Source of the DNA: Flavobacterium sp. N1994
GTDB lineage: Bacteria; Bacteroidota; Bacteroidia; Flavobacteriales; Flavobacteriaceae
DNA length: 64,000 bases
Direction: 5' to 3'
NCBI RefSeq assembly: GCF_025947145.1
Contig: NZ_CP109999.1
Coordinates: forward strand, 1,426,001-1,490,000
The notes below the pieces were generated by a model, which saw only the letters and a list, made by a program, of their open reading frames with translations, was not told the origin of the DNA and did not search any database. Shown piece after piece: positions 42,383-51,158 of this stretch (position 1 is the first letter of the stretch; every line of letters starts with the position of its first letter). The translations under genes and the position numbers were made by a program.

Positions 42383-43945
42383 ATGGGAACTACATTAATT
42401 ATAATTGCACTTATCGCAGGAATTGCAGGCGGTTTTGGAGTTGCAAAATTTCTTGAAAAAAGCAACATCTCCAATATGGTGAAAAATGCTAAAAAAGAAG
42501 CAGCATCCATCTTAAAAGACGCCAATCTTGAGGCCGAAAACATTAAAAAAGACAAGCTTCTTCAAGCTAAAGAAAAGTTTTTAGAATTAAAATCAGAACA
42601 CGAACAAGAGATTTTAAACAAAGACAAGCGGATTGCAGAAGTAGAAAAAAGAACTCGTGATAAAGAGTCTCAGGTTTCTAGTGAATTAGCAAAAGCTAAA
42701 AAAATCAATGATGATTACGAAGCAAAAACTAACGAGTACAATTCTAAAATTGAATTGCTAGATAAGAAGCAACAAGAGATTGAAAAATTACACAAAAGTC
42801 AAGTACAACAACTTGAAGTTATATCTGGTCTTTCAGCTGAAGATGCTAGAGAACAATTGGTAGAAAGCTTAAAAGCAGAAGCCAAAACAAAAGCGATGTC
42901 ACACATTCAAGACACCATTGAGGAAGCTAAATTAACCGCTCAACAAGAAGCTAAAAAAGTGATCATCAATACCATTCAACGTGTCGGAACGGAAGAAGCG
43001 GTTGAAAATTGCGTATCCGTTTTCAATATTGAATCAGATGATGTAAAAGGAAGAATCATTGGTCGTGAAGGAAGAAATATTCGTGCACTTGAAGCAGCAA
43101 CGGGAGTTGAAATAATTGTTGACGACACACCAGAAGCTATTATCCTTTCCTGTTTTGATCCTGTAAGAAGAGAAATTGCTCGTCTTTCTTTACATAAATT
43201 AGTAACTGACGGAAGAATTCACCCAGCTCGAATTGAAGAAGTTGTGGCAAAAACCACTAAACAAATTGATGATGAAATCATTGAAGTGGGTAAACGTACT
43301 GTAATCGATTTAGGAATTCATGGTTTACATCCAGAATTGATTAAAGTAGTGGGAAGAATGAAATACCGTTCTTCTTATGGTCAAAACTTATTGCAACACT
43401 CTCGTGAAGTATCAAAACTTTGTGGAATCATGGCAGCCGAACTGGGATTGAATGTTAAATTAGCCAAACGTGCTGGTTTACTTCACGATATTGGTAAAGT
43501 GCCTGATGCTGAAAGTGATTTACCACACGCATTATTAGGAATGCAATGGGCTGAAAAATTTGGTGAAAAAGAAGAAGTTTGTAACGCCATTGGAGCACAC
43601 CACGACGAGATTGAAATGAAATATTTAATCTCTCCTATTATTCAGGTTTGTGATGCTATTTCGGGTGCAAGACCTGGCGCAAGACGTCAAGTTCTTGATT
43701 CCTATATTCAAAGATTAAAAGATTTAGAAAATATTGCATTCGGATTTAACGGTGTTAAAAATGCTTACGCTATCCAAGCTGGACGTGAACTTCGGGTGAT
43801 TGTGGAAAGTGAAAAAGTAAGTGATGAAAATGCAGCAAGCCTTTCATTTGAAATTTCACAAAAAATTCAAACCGAAATGACTTATCCAGGTCAAGTAAAA
43901 ATCACGGTAATTAGAGAAACTAGAGCCGTAAATATTGCGAAGTAA
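42383..43945 (+). CDS. rny: Ribonuclease Y
   Basis: 520 residues. N-terminal membrane helix (~3-22), a long charged coiled coil (~30-200), a KH domain ([16 protein letters not shown], ~214-229) and an HD domain with [12 protein letters not shown] (metal-binding His-Asp) at ~365-376. Membrane-anchored endoribonuclease that initiates mRNA decay. Follows the 6S-like RNA terminator by 22 bp, so it may be transcribed partly by read-through. Its own promoter is not obvious. Confidence 0.96.
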   Translation: MGTTLIIIALIAGIAGGFGVAKFLEKSNISNMVKNAKKEAASILKDANLEAENIKKDKLLQAKEKFLELKSEHEQEILNKDKRIAEVEKRTRDKESQVSSELAKAKKINDDYEAKTNEYNSKIELLDKKQQEIEKLHKSQVQQLEVISGLSAEDAREQLVESLKAEAKTKAMSHIQDTIEEAKLTAQQEAKKVIINTIQRVGTEEAVENCVSVFNIESDDVKGRIIGREGRNIRALEAATGVEIIVDDTPEAIILSCFDPVRREIARLSLHKLVTDGRIHPARIEEVVAKTTKQIDDEIIEVGKRTVIDLGIHGLHPELIKVVGRMKYRSSYGQNLLQHSREVSKLCGIMAAELGLNVKLAKRAGLLHDIGKVPDAESDLPHALLGMQWAEKFGEKEEVCNAIGAHHDEIEMKYLISPIIQVCDAISGARPGARRQVLDSYIQRLKDLENIAFGFNGVKNAYAIQAGRELRVIVESEKVSDENAASLSFEISQKIQTEMTYPGQVKITVIRETRAVNIAK

Positions 43946-43966
43946 ACTATAAAATACTCATATTTA

Positions 43967-44001
43967 AAAAAGGCTTGTTCAAAAGACAAGTCTTTTTTTA
44001 T
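43967..44001 (+). terminator. Rho-independent terminator of rny
   Basis: AAGGCTTGT / ACAAGTCTT with a G-U pair, T7 tail. The T run contains the stop codon of the convergent xerD gene. Confidence 0.8.
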
Positions 44002-44897
44002 GTCTTCCTAGGATGGAAAGTATTGATAATCTGTGTTAAATGCTTTCTGTCAAGATGAACATAGATTTCAGTGGTTGTTATAGATTCGTGTCCAAGCATT
44101 AATTGTATGGAGCGCAAATCGGCACCATTTTCTAATAAATGGGTAGCAAATGAATGTCTTAGAGTATGTGGACTAATATTTTTTTGTAAATTGATGTTTA
44201 CTGCCAAAGTTTTGATAATGGTAAAAACCATAGCCCGTGTAAGTTGCTTTCCTCTTCTATTTAAAAATAAGGTATCCTCAAAACCTTTACCAATTTCTAA
44301 ATGATTTCTAACGTTATTTTTATAGAATTCAATAAATTTCTGAGTTGATTTTGCGATGGGAACGAATCGTTGCTTATTGCCTTTTCCTGTTATTTTAATA
44401 AAACCTTCCTCAAAAAATAAATCGGATATTCTTAAGGAAATAATTTCAGACACACGAAGACCACAACCATAAAGTGTCTCAAGCATAGCTCGATTTCTTT
44501 CTCCTTCTGGGGTTGACAAATCTATCGCAGCGATTAGATTATCAATATCATTAACAGAAAGTGTATCTGGAAGTTTTCTGCCAATTTTTGGGGCTTCTAT
44601 TAACTCCATTGGATTATCAGAGCGGTAATCTTCAAATATCATGTAAGAGAAAAAACTCTTTAATCCAGATATGATCCTGGCTTGTGAACGCGCATTGACT
44701 TCTTTGGAAACAGCATAAATAAACTGCTGTATGGTTTCTTCATTAATTTTTTCAGGAGAAACCGAAATACTATTCTCTAGTAAATAGGAGCACAAACGCT
44801 CTAAGTCAAAAGTATAATTAGCTACGGTATTTTTTGACAAACCCCGTTCAATTTTAAGATAGGATTGAAAACTTTTGATATAATTGTTCCAGTTCAT
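43998..44897 (-). CDS. xerD: Tyrosine recombinase XerC/D family
   Basis: 299 residues from ATG 44897 (MNWNNYIKSFQSYLKIERGL); a longer upstream start would add an unlikely hydrophobic stretch. N-terminal SAM-like core-binding domain and C-terminal catalytic domain with Arg in YGCGLRVSE, Lys in GKGNKQRFVP, HTLRHSFATHLLENG (His-x-x-Arg), LGHESITTTEIYVH (His, nucleophile Tyr). Resolves chromosome dimers at dif. Length and motifs fit the housekeeping XerD rather than a mobile-element integrase. No dif-like site is recognised in the window. Confidence 0.9.
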   Translation of the reverse strand: MNWNNYIKSFQSYLKIERGLSKNTVANYTFDLERLCSYLLENSISVSPEKINEETIQQFIYAVSKEVNARSQARIISGLKSFFSYMIFEDYRSDNPMELIEAPKIGRKLPDTLSVNDIDNLIAAIDLSTPEGERNRAMLETLYGCGLRVSEIISLRISDLFFEEGFIKITGKGNKQRFVPIAKSTQKFIEFYKNNVRNHLEIGKGFEDTLFLNRRGKQLTRAMVFTIIKTLAVNINLQKNISPHTLRHSFATHLLENGADLRSIQLMLGHESITTTEIYVHLDRKHLTQIINTFHPRKT

Positions 44898-44924
44898 GGA
44901 GTAAAGTAACGAAATGATTAGCAA

Positions 44925-44956
44925 TAAAAAAACCACTCAATTGCTTAAGTGGTTTT
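44925..44956 (-). terminator. Rho-independent terminator (barrel gene 44978)
   Basis: AAAACCACTCAA / TTAAGTGGTTTT (44929-44940 and 44945-44956); the minus-strand T7 tail falls between the barrel gene and xerD. Confidence 0.85.
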
Positions 44957-44977
44957 CTATATTTAATTTGGTAGCGA

Positions 44978-45493
44978 TTAGAATTTATATCCAACTCCAA
45001 TCAAAAAGTGACTGACTTTTGCATCACCTGATAAACCAACTGAATATCTTGGTTCAACAAAGAAATTATCAGTAATATCATAAGAAGCTCCTAAATCAAG
45101 ATTAAATCTTGTTTTATCCGTATCATTAGATTCTAAACTATAATACAAAGAAGGACCAGCTAAAACATTAAATTTCTCAGCAATTTGATATTTTACCAAA
45201 ACTGGAATACTTAAAAAATTTGCTTTTACATCGACTCCATTAACTGATTTTGTAGCGGTATGATAATTAAGCCCAGGTTGTAATGTAAATTGATCTGCAA
45301 TACTAAATTCGGCAAAACCACCAACAAAAAACCCTGTTAATGACTCTGAGCCTCCACCATTGTATTTAACAGAAACTAAATCCAATCCACCTTTAACACC
45401 AAACTTCATACCATCACTTGAATCACCTTTTTTTTGTGCATTAGCAAAAGTTAATGCTAAAACAGCTGCCATTGTTAAAATAATTTTTTTCAT
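44978..45493 (-). CDS. Small outer-membrane beta-barrel protein (porin family), paralog A
   Basis: 171 residues. Signal peptide MKKIILTMAAVLALTFANA, then alternating strands (FGVKGGLDLVSVKYNG ... HFLIGVGYKF) typical of an 8-10-strand OmpX/OmpW-like barrel. The last residue is Phe, as expected for BAM recognition. Paralogous to the gene at 45619; leader peptides and 5' UTRs are nearly identical. Promoter TTG-N19-TACATTTG directly upstream. Confidence 0.88.
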   Translation of the reverse strand: MKKIILTMAAVLALTFANAQKKGDSSDGMKFGVKGGLDLVSVKYNGGGSESLTGFFVGGFAEFSIADQFTLQPGLNYHTATKSVNGVDVKANFLSIPVLVKYQIAEKFNVLAGPSLYYSLESNDTDKTRFNLDLGASYDITDNFFVEPRYSVGLSGDAKVSHFLIGVGYKF

Positions 45494-45520
45494 GTTTGTT
45501 TAATTTTAAAATTAGTTAAG

Positions 45521-45550
45521 CAAATGTAATATAATTTGTTAAATAACCAA
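45521..45550 (-). promoter_or_regulatory. Promoter of barrel gene A (TTG-N19-TAnnTTTG)
   Basis: Minus strand: TTG (45550-45548), 19-bp spacer, TACATTTG (45528-45521), 28 bp upstream of the ATG. Confidence 0.8.
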
Positions 45551-45570
45551 ATACGTCATTTATCGTATAT

Positions 45571-45598
45571 AAAAAAACCGCGCTGTTGGGCGCGGTTT
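45571..45598 (-). terminator. Rho-independent terminator (barrel gene B)
   Basis: AACCGCGC / GCGCGGTT hairpin with a minus-strand T7 tail, after the barrel gene at 45619. Confidence 0.9.
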
Positions 45599-45618
45599 AA
45601 TTTATGAATCAATTTAGA

Positions 45619-46194
45619 TTACAATTTGTAAAGTAAACCAAATTTGATAGATGACATGTCTAAATTTAATCCTAATTTAGTTGCAGCTTCACCACCATCA
45701 GCTTTAGCAGATGAATAGTTTAGACCACCCCATGTTGAAGTAAGAGCAAAACTATTAGATACGAAATAATTCAAACCTACTGGTACATTAAGACCAATTG
45801 TGTTAATTTTTACATTAGTTACATCATTTTTTTCAGTGTCATAACCTAATTCACCACCAATTGATAAAGAGAATTGACTTGCTGGTGTCCAGAAATATTT
45901 AACACCTGCATGTAAACCAAAACCTGTAGTTTTAGCTCCAGAAGCATCTTTTGATGACATGTACTCTAAATTTCCAACTAAAGCAACTTTGTCAGTTAAA
46001 AAATAACCAATACCAGGAGCAACTGTTAAACCATCTGTTTTAACTCCAGCAGCATCTTTGTCATTTGAAAAACTGAATGCACCTGTTAAGTAAACATCAC
46101 CTTTAGCAAATCCTACTGAACTTTCTTTTTTGTCTTGAGCGTTAGCAAACGATAAAGCGAATACTGCAGCTACTGTTAAAATAATTTTTTTCAT
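45619..46194 (-). CDS. Small outer-membrane beta-barrel protein (porin family), paralog B
   Basis: 191 residues. Signal peptide MKKIILTVAAVFALSFANA, then barrel strands with GVKYFWTPASQFSLSIGGEL and a final SSIKFGLLYKL. Same fold class and leader as its neighbour but divergent in the mature part. Each gene has its own promoter-like element and terminator, so the two could be regulated separately. Their order suggests tandem duplication. Confidence 0.88.
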   Translation of the reverse strand: MKKIILTVAAVFALSFANAQDKKESSVGFAKGDVYLTGAFSFSNDKDAAGVKTDGLTVAPGIGYFLTDKVALVGNLEYMSSKDASGAKTTGFGLHAGVKYFWTPASQFSLSIGGELGYDTEKNDVTNVKINTIGLNVPVGLNYFVSNSFALTSTWGGLNYSSAKADGGEAATKLGLNLDMSSIKFGLLYKL

Positions 46195-46221
46195 GTTTGT
46201 TTAATTTTAAAATTAATACGA

Positions 46222-46229
46222 CAAATTTA
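46222..46229 (-). promoter_or_regulatory. Bacteroidetes -7 promoter element (barrel gene B)
   Basis: CAAATTTA on + reads TAAATTTG on -, 28 bp upstream of the ATG at 46194, the same distance as in paralog A. Confidence 0.65.
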
Positions 46230-46488
46230 TAAGTAATAAACATCAAGCCACGCAAGGCTTGACTACAGTTATTAACATTTTTATTAACAATTTATTTTTG
46301 TAAGTATTTCGTTTTCATTATTTTACTGAGTAATTAACAAGGTTTTCTTGTTTTCATAAAAACTCAAAAAAGCAAAAACACCGCTAAAACGGTAGCTTTT
46401 TCCTCCTAATTTTAAAAAAATAGTACTCAAATACGCTTTCTTTATTGAGAAGATTATTTACTTTTACTAAAAAACATACCCACATACT

Positions 46489-46902
46489 ATGAAAATAATC
46501 ATCATAAATGGGCCAAATTTAAATCTATTGGGTACACGAGAACCCGATGTTTATGGGGCTATTACATTTGAAACCTTTTTTAAAGAACTTAAAAACAAGT
46601 ACCCATCAGTTGAACTGTACTACTTTCAAAGCAACATAGAAGGGGAAATGATTGATAAAATTCAGGAAGTTGGATTTTCGTTTGATGGTATTATTTTGAA
46701 TGCCGCAGCTTATACTCATACTTCTATTGGCATTGGTGATGCCGTAAAAGCTGTAACAACACCAGTGATTGAAGTTCATATTTCCAATACCTTTTCTAGA
46801 GAACCTTTTCGTCATCAATCCTATATTTCCCCAAATGCTAAAGGAATCGTCATTGGCTTTGGTTTGAAGAGTTATGAATTAGCGCTTCAGTCTTTTCTTT
46901 AA
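46489..46902 (+). CDS. aroQ: 3-dehydroquinate dehydratase, type II
   Basis: 137 residues. INGPNLNLLGTREPDVYG at the N-terminus carries the catalytic lid Tyr/Arg region; then SNIEGEMIDKIQE, ILNAAAYTHTS and EVHISNTFSREPFR (active-site His). Third step of the shikimate pathway. Stand-alone; a TACTTTTA near-match -7 (46450s) precedes it. In the ~295-bp gap before it I see only an AT-rich region with two short hairpins (CAAGCC/GGCTTG and ACCG/CGGT). Confidence 0.95.
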   Translation: MKIIIINGPNLNLLGTREPDVYGAITFETFFKELKNKYPSVELYYFQSNIEGEMIDKIQEVGFSFDGIILNAAAYTHTSIGIGDAVKAVTTPVIEVHISNTFSREPFRHQSYISPNAKGIVIGFGLKSYELALQSFL

Positions 46903-46905
46903 TTA

Positions 46906-47469
46906 CACAGAGATGCACTGAGGAAAAAAAAGAGATACACTGAGAATATGGAAATAAATGATTTAACTGAAAAAATAATTGGCTTAGCAATTGAAGTTCA
47001 TAGGCATCTTGGTCCAGGGATATTAGAATCTGCTTATAAAGAATGTTTATTCTATGAAATTAAAAAAAATGGAATTCATGTTGAATGTGAAAAAGCATTG
47101 CCATTGATTTACAAAGAAATAAAACTAGAACAAGGTTATAGAATTGATTTATTAATAGAAAACAAACTAGTTATTGAACTAAAAACTGTTGAAGCTTTTA
47201 CCGATGTTCACTTTGCACAAATTCTAACTTATATGAAACTAGGGAATTATTCAACTGGATTATTAATAAATTTCAATACTAAAATGCTAAAACAAGGAAT
47301 AAAAAGATTTAGAATATAACTCTGTGCATCTCTATGTAACTAAAAAAATAATTTCACAGAGATGCACTTAGAAAAAAAGAGATACACTGAGAAAATTAAA
47401 TAAACTATATATATCTCTGTGAATCTCCAAAAAGAAAAATAATTAAAACTCTGTGAATCTCTGTGTAAC
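46906..47469. repeat. Repeat-bounded cassette around the GxxExxY gene
   Basis: CACAGAGATGCACTGAGG...GAGATACACTGAGAA (46906-46946) precedes the gene; a near-identical direct copy lies after it (47355-47393). Inverted relatives CTCTGTGCATCTCTATGTAA (47320-47339) and CTCTGTGAATCTCTGTGTAA (47449-47468), and a partial one at ~47412-47427, follow as well. So one short sequence family occurs at least five times around a single small gene. Confidence 0.8.
46948..47319 (+). CDS. GxxExxY family protein (PD-(D/E)XK nuclease-like)
   Basis: 123 residues. Contains the name-giving GILESAY (G-x-x-E-x-x-Y), preceded by AIEVHRHLGPG, and a PD-(D/E)xK-like core: RIDLLIENKLVIELKTV (Asp, Glu-x-Lys). Members are small putative nucleases of unknown role, frequently found inside intergenic repeats. 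This copy is bounded on both sides by the CACAGAGATGCAC repeat family, and its ATG lies 2 bp after one copy. Catalytic residues look intact. Confidence 0.85.
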   Translation: MEINDLTEKIIGLAIEVHRHLGPGILESAYKECLFYEIKKNGIHVECEKALPLIYKEIKLEQGYRIDLLIENKLVIELKTVEAFTDVHFAQILTYMKLGNYSTGLLINFNTKMLKQGIKRFRI

Positions 47470-47479
47470 AAAAACATTT

Positions 47480-49954
47480 ATGAAAAAAATTACTTTTATC
47501 CTATTTCTATTGATTTCCCTTAGTTGCTATTCACAAATCAAAGGCCGTGTTACTGATGGAAAAGGAATTCCACTAGCCTTTGTCAACATCTTTGAAGAGA
47601 ATACCTATAATGGTACTACTACTAATGAGCAAGGAAAATTTGAATTGAACATTAGAGTCCCAGGAAAACATATTGTTATTTTTCAATACTTGGGTTACCA
47701 AACAGCCAAACGTATTATCGACCTAGATAAAGCATCTGAAACAATTGATGTCGTAATGCTAGAAGAAAACATCACTTTGAATGAAGTGGTAATCAATACT
47801 AAAGAAAATCCAGCTAATGAAATCATTCGGAATGCGATTAAAAACAAAAAAGACAACTCCGAAAAGACAGCTCGCTATAAATCCGATTTCTATTCACGAG
47901 GTATTATCCGTTTGAAAGACGCTCCGAAAACCATCATGGGACAAAAGTTTGATTTCTTTGATGAAATATTAGACTCTACCAGAAGTGGCATCATTTACCT
48001 TTCGGAGACGGTTTCTAAGATTACTTACCAGAAACCAGATAAGATGAAAGAAGTTATTATTGCTTCAAAAGTCAGCGGAAAAGACAATGGTTTTAGTTTT
48101 AACAATGCGGCTTCGGTTAATTTTGATTGTTACGAAAATTATCTTCCGTTTCAAATTAATGTGGTCTCTCCTATTGCCGACAATGCGTTCAATTATTACA
48201 AATACAAATTTGAAGGTTCCTTCTTTTCAGAAAACAAACAACAAATCAATAAAATAAAAGTAACGCCACGTCGCGATACAGAACCGGCTATGGAAGGCTA
48301 TATCTATATTGTAGATGATACTTTTGCCATTTACGCCACCGATTTATCTATCAAAGGGAGTCAAATGCAAACGCCAGTTATTGATCAGCTAACTTTAAAA
48401 CAAAGCTATAGTTACAATTCGGTAAATAAAATTTGGGTCAAAAACACACAAACACTCGACTTTATAGCAGGGATGATAGGCATCAAAGTGAATGGCCGAT
48501 TTACTTATGTCTATTCGAATTTTGAATTTGAAAAGGAGTTTGCCAAAAAAACATTCACTAATGAAATCCTATCTTTTCAGCAAAATGCCAATAAAAAAGA
48601 AGATGCTTTTTGGAATACCATCCGCCCTGTACCTTTGACTGAGGAAGAATCAAAGGACTATGTGAAGAAAGATATTTTACAAACCAAAAAGAAATCATTA
48701 AAATACCTCGACTCTATTGATGCCAAACACAACAAATTTAAAATCACAGATATCCTCACAGGCTATAGTTATAAAAACTCATTCAAAAAATGGTCTATAG
48801 ATTATGACAGTCCGCTTACCTCAATTGCTTTCAATACAGTACAAGGTTGGAAATTGAATGCTGGTTTATCGTATACCAAACGCAACGAAGAAAAAAGAAC
48901 CTTTACCCGAGTTGGTTCTCGCTTTGACTATGGCTTCTCAGAAAACAAGTTGCGAGCTACTGCCAATTTTACACACAAATTCAACAACATCAATAACAGC
49001 ATCGTTACTATAAACGGAGGAAGTGCTGTGGCGCAATTTAATGGCAACAATCCTATTTCAAATGCAGTGAATACGGTGAGTACCCTTTTCTTCAAAAATA
49101 ATTTTATGAAATTGTATGAAAAGAATTTTGTGACCACTTCTTTTACCAGGGAAATAGTTAATGGAATTTATGTAAATGCCAGTGCCGAATATGCCGAGCG
49201 CAAACCCTTATACAATACCACTAATCAATCGGTAATTAAGAGCAATGATTTGTATACTTCTAACAATCCGCTTGATCCTACTAACGAAACTACGGCTGCA
49301 ATTGTAAAAAACAATTTGGTTAAAACCAATGTGGCTTTTCGCTTTAATTTTGGGCAAAAATACTTATCCAGACCCGATGGAAAATACAACATACCAAATG
49401 AGGATTATCCATCCTTAACCTTAGGATATGAAAAAGCATTTGCCGCCACCGATAAAAATAACGAATACGATTTTGTAGCAGGAAAAATAGATTACGAACT
49501 GACATTGGGCAATAAAGGAACCTTGCAAATGGTTTTCAAAGGAGGTAAGTTTTTCAACGCCGATAATATTTCGTTTGTAGATTACCGTCATTTTAATGGT
49601 AACCTAACGCATATTGGTCAGGCTGATACTTATACTAATGTGTTTAATTTATTACCTTATTATGTAGCAAGTACTAATAAGAGTTATAGCGAAACCCATA
49701 TAGAGCATAATGACAAAGGGTATTTTATGAATAAGATTCCGTTGCTGAAGTACTTGCAATCGCAATTGGTGTTAGGATTTCATAACCTAGCTGTGCCAGA
49801 TAGAAAGCCTTATCAAGAATTCTCGGTGGGATTAGACAATCTAGGCTTTGGCAAATACCGTCTGCTTAGAATCGATTATGTTCGTGGGTATCAAAACGGG
49901 TATCAAGGTGATGGGGTGATTTTTGGATTGAAGTTTTTGAATGTGTTGGAGTAG
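47480..49954 (+). CDS. DUF5686 / carboxypeptidase-regulatory-like outer-membrane protein
   Basis: 824 residues from ATG 47480; the earlier in-frame start lies inside the CTCTGTG repeat and is rejected. Signal peptide ending CYSQ, a CarboxypepD_reg-like domain (~20-100, GRVTDGKGIPLAFVNIFEEN), then the DUF5686 region beginning EIIRNAIKNKKDN, with a beta-rich, probably barrel-forming C-terminal half (PYQEFSVGLDNLGFGKYRLL, VRGYQNGYQ). Outer membrane, function unknown; common in Bacteroidetes. Nothing downstream on this strand. Confidence 0.88.
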   Translation: MKKITFILFLLISLSCYSQIKGRVTDGKGIPLAFVNIFEENTYNGTTTNEQGKFELNIRVPGKHIVIFQYLGYQTAKRIIDLDKASETIDVVMLEENITLNEVVINTKENPANEIIRNAIKNKKDNSEKTARYKSDFYSRGIIRLKDAPKTIMGQKFDFFDEILDSTRSGIIYLSETVSKITYQKPDKMKEVIIASKVSGKDNGFSFNNAASVNFDCYENYLPFQINVVSPIADNAFNYYKYKFEGSFFSENKQQINKIKVTPRRDTEPAMEGYIYIVDDTFAIYATDLSIKGSQMQTPVIDQLTLKQSYSYNSVNKIWVKNTQTLDFIAGMIGIKVNGRFTYVYSNFEFEKEFAKKTFTNEILSFQQNANKKEDAFWNTIRPVPLTEEESKDYVKKDILQTKKKSLKYLDSIDAKHNKFKITDILTGYSYKNSFKKWSIDYDSPLTSIAFNTVQGWKLNAGLSYTKRNEEKRTFTRVGSRFDYGFSENKLRATANFTHKFNNINNSIVTINGGSAVAQFNGNNPISNAVNTVSTLFFKNNFMKLYEKNFVTTSFTREIVNGIYVNASAEYAERKPLYNTTNQSVIKSNDLYTSNNPLDPTNETTAAIVKNNLVKTNVAFRFNFGQKYLSRPDGKYNIPNEDYPSLTLGYEKAFAATDKNNEYDFVAGKIDYELTLGNKGTLQMVFKGGKFFNADNISFVDYRHFNGNLTHIGQADTYTNVFNLLPYYVASTNKSYSETHIEHNDKGYFMNKIPLLKYLQSQLVLGFHNLAVPDRKPYQEFSVGLDNLGFGKYRLLRIDYVRGYQNGYQGDGVIFGLKFLNVLE

Positions 49955-49978
49955 TTTTCAAAATAGTTAGAATAATCC

Positions 49979-50065
49979 GATTCCTCCTTTTTGTTATTGC
50001 GACGAAGGAGGAATCTTTGTTTATAGTTCAATTTGGTTTAGATTCTTCCTTCGTCAGAATGACAA
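49979..50065. repeat. REP-like inverted pair (GCGACGAAGGAGGAATC type)
   Basis: TTGTTATTGCGACGAAGGAG then GAATC (49991-50015) and, inverted, GATTCTTCCTTCGTCAGAAT then GACAA (50041-50065): 21 of 25 positions match on reverse complement. A partial third arm GATTCCTCC starts at 49979. It resembles mobile REP/BIME pairs. Confidence 0.75.
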
Positions 50066-50140
50066 ATAATAGATTAAAAAAGGACTATAACCCAAACCCC
50101 TCCAAAAACCAACTTTCTAGCATTTCCAAGCCCTCCCAGC

Positions 50141-50308
50141 CTGCGAAAGGTCTTCGGACTCTTGCGAAAGGTCTTCTGACTCCTGCTCAAAAGCTTCTGT
50201 GTCTTTCAAAAGAGCTGCTGGAGAGTGCAATTCCTTTTCGGTTGCTTTCGATAAGGTTTCTAAGGCTTACTTTAAGTCTTTATTACCCTTCGGATAAGCT
50301 TCTTAGGG
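50141..50308. repeat. Decayed array of eight 21-bp units
   Basis: Eight consecutive 21-bp units (50141, 50162, 50183, 50204, 50225, 50246, 50267, 50288). Units 1 and 2 differ at 2 positions (CTGCGAAAGGTCTTCGGACT and TTGCGAAAGGTCTTCTGACT); later ones drift but keep a centred A/G-to-C/T palindrome (CGAAaggtcTTCG, AAGCTT, AAGtCTT). It ends 15 bp before the stop of the convergent TauE/SafE gene. The frame across it is open on +, but I see no protein homology or promoter. It fills most of the ~370-bp gap after the DUF5686 gene. Confidence 0.65.
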
Positions 50309-50323
50309 CTGATTTTCATTTTA

Positions 50324-51091
50324 TTATTTAAAAAACACATCATAGCCAAAACGGATTAACGTTCCGATGACGACTATCAAAAAGAATATCCGAATAAAAC
50401 CGTTTCCTTTTTTGATAGCGAGTTTGGCACCAATAAATCCGCCAATAGCATTACAAATCGCCATCGGAATAGCAATAGCCCAAATGATTTTTCCTTTCAG
50501 AATAAATAAACATATCGAACCAAAGTTGGTCGCCAAATTCACCATTTTAGCATTCGCGGAAGCGTGAAGAAAATCGAAACCTAAAACTATTACAAAAGCC
50601 AACACAAAGAAACTTCCAGTGCCAGGTCCAATAAATCCGTCATAAAAACCAATTACTACACTGATGATTATCGCAAGGAAAATTTGGGTTCTAGGACTAT
50701 GTTCCTTAGCTTGATGGGCACCAAAGTCTTTTTTGATAAAAGTATAAATCGCGATTAAAGTCAACACCACTAAAAGCAAAGGCTTCATAAAATCGTTATG
50801 CACTTTGGTCAATAAAGTAGACCCTAAAAAAGCAGCGGCAAAAGCTCCAATTGCCATAATAGAAAGTAATACCCAATTCATTCCTACTTTCTTCAAGTAT
50901 TGTCTAGCGGCCAAAAGTGTTCCGCTAAAGGAGGGTATTTTCAAGGAACCAATTACAGTAGCCACAGCGAGATTGGGTAACAAAATCATGGCAACTGGCG
51001 TTTGTATTAATCCACCACCGCCCACAATAGCATCTACAAATCCGGCAAGGAAAGCAGCGGTACAAAGCAAAATGATGATGTAGGTTTCCAT
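50324..51091 (-). CDS. TauE/SafE family sulfite exporter-like permease
   Basis: 255 residues with seven to eight membrane helices. Typical TauE/SafE repeat motifs: FVDAIVGGGGLIQTPV in the first half and YDGFIGPGTGSFFVLAF in the second. Transports anions such as sulfite, sulfoacetate or related compounds; substrate unknown here. Inner membrane. It stands upstream of nothing on its strand; murA is 67 bp behind it with its own terminator between. Confidence 0.9.
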   Translation of the reverse strand: METYIIILLCTAAFLAGFVDAIVGGGGLIQTPVAMILLPNLAVATVIGSLKIPSFSGTLLAARQYLKKVGMNWVLLSIMAIGAFAAAFLGSTLLTKVHNDFMKPLLLVVLTLIAIYTFIKKDFGAHQAKEHSPRTQIFLAIIISVVIGFYDGFIGPGTGSFFVLAFVIVLGFDFLHASANAKMVNLATNFGSICLFILKGKIIWAIAIPMAICNAIGGFIGAKLAIKKGNGFIRIFFLIVVIGTLIRFGYDVFFK

Positions 51092-51104
51092 ATTGGTTTA
51101 AATG

Positions 51105-51128
51105 AAAAGAGGCACCATTAGCGCCTCT
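51105..51128 (-). terminator. Short terminator of murA
   Basis: AGAGGC / GCCTCT (51108-51113 and 51123-51128) with a short minus-strand T tail, between murA and the TauE gene. Confidence 0.6.
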
Positions 51129-51158
51129 GTTTTTCAGTATTCTATATTTTTTTTAAAA

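Noticed and set aside
43998..44897. XerD as an integrase of a mobile element
   Set aside because: No attachment repeats, tRNA edge or cargo genes adjoin it; length and motifs fit the housekeeping recombinase.
46360..46420. Terminator before aroQ
   Set aside because: The ACCG/CGGT stem is only four base pairs and no gene on that strand ends just upstream.
47453..47479. Upstream start for the DUF5686 gene (GTG at 47453)
   Set aside because: It falls in the CTCTGTG repeat and would put nine residues before a good signal peptide starting at ATG 47480.
50017..50331. Open frame on + of about 104 codons across the decayed 21-bp array
   Set aside because: It begins inside a REP-like repeat, has no promoter or family resemblance, and its heptad-like pattern is explained by the 21-bp period.
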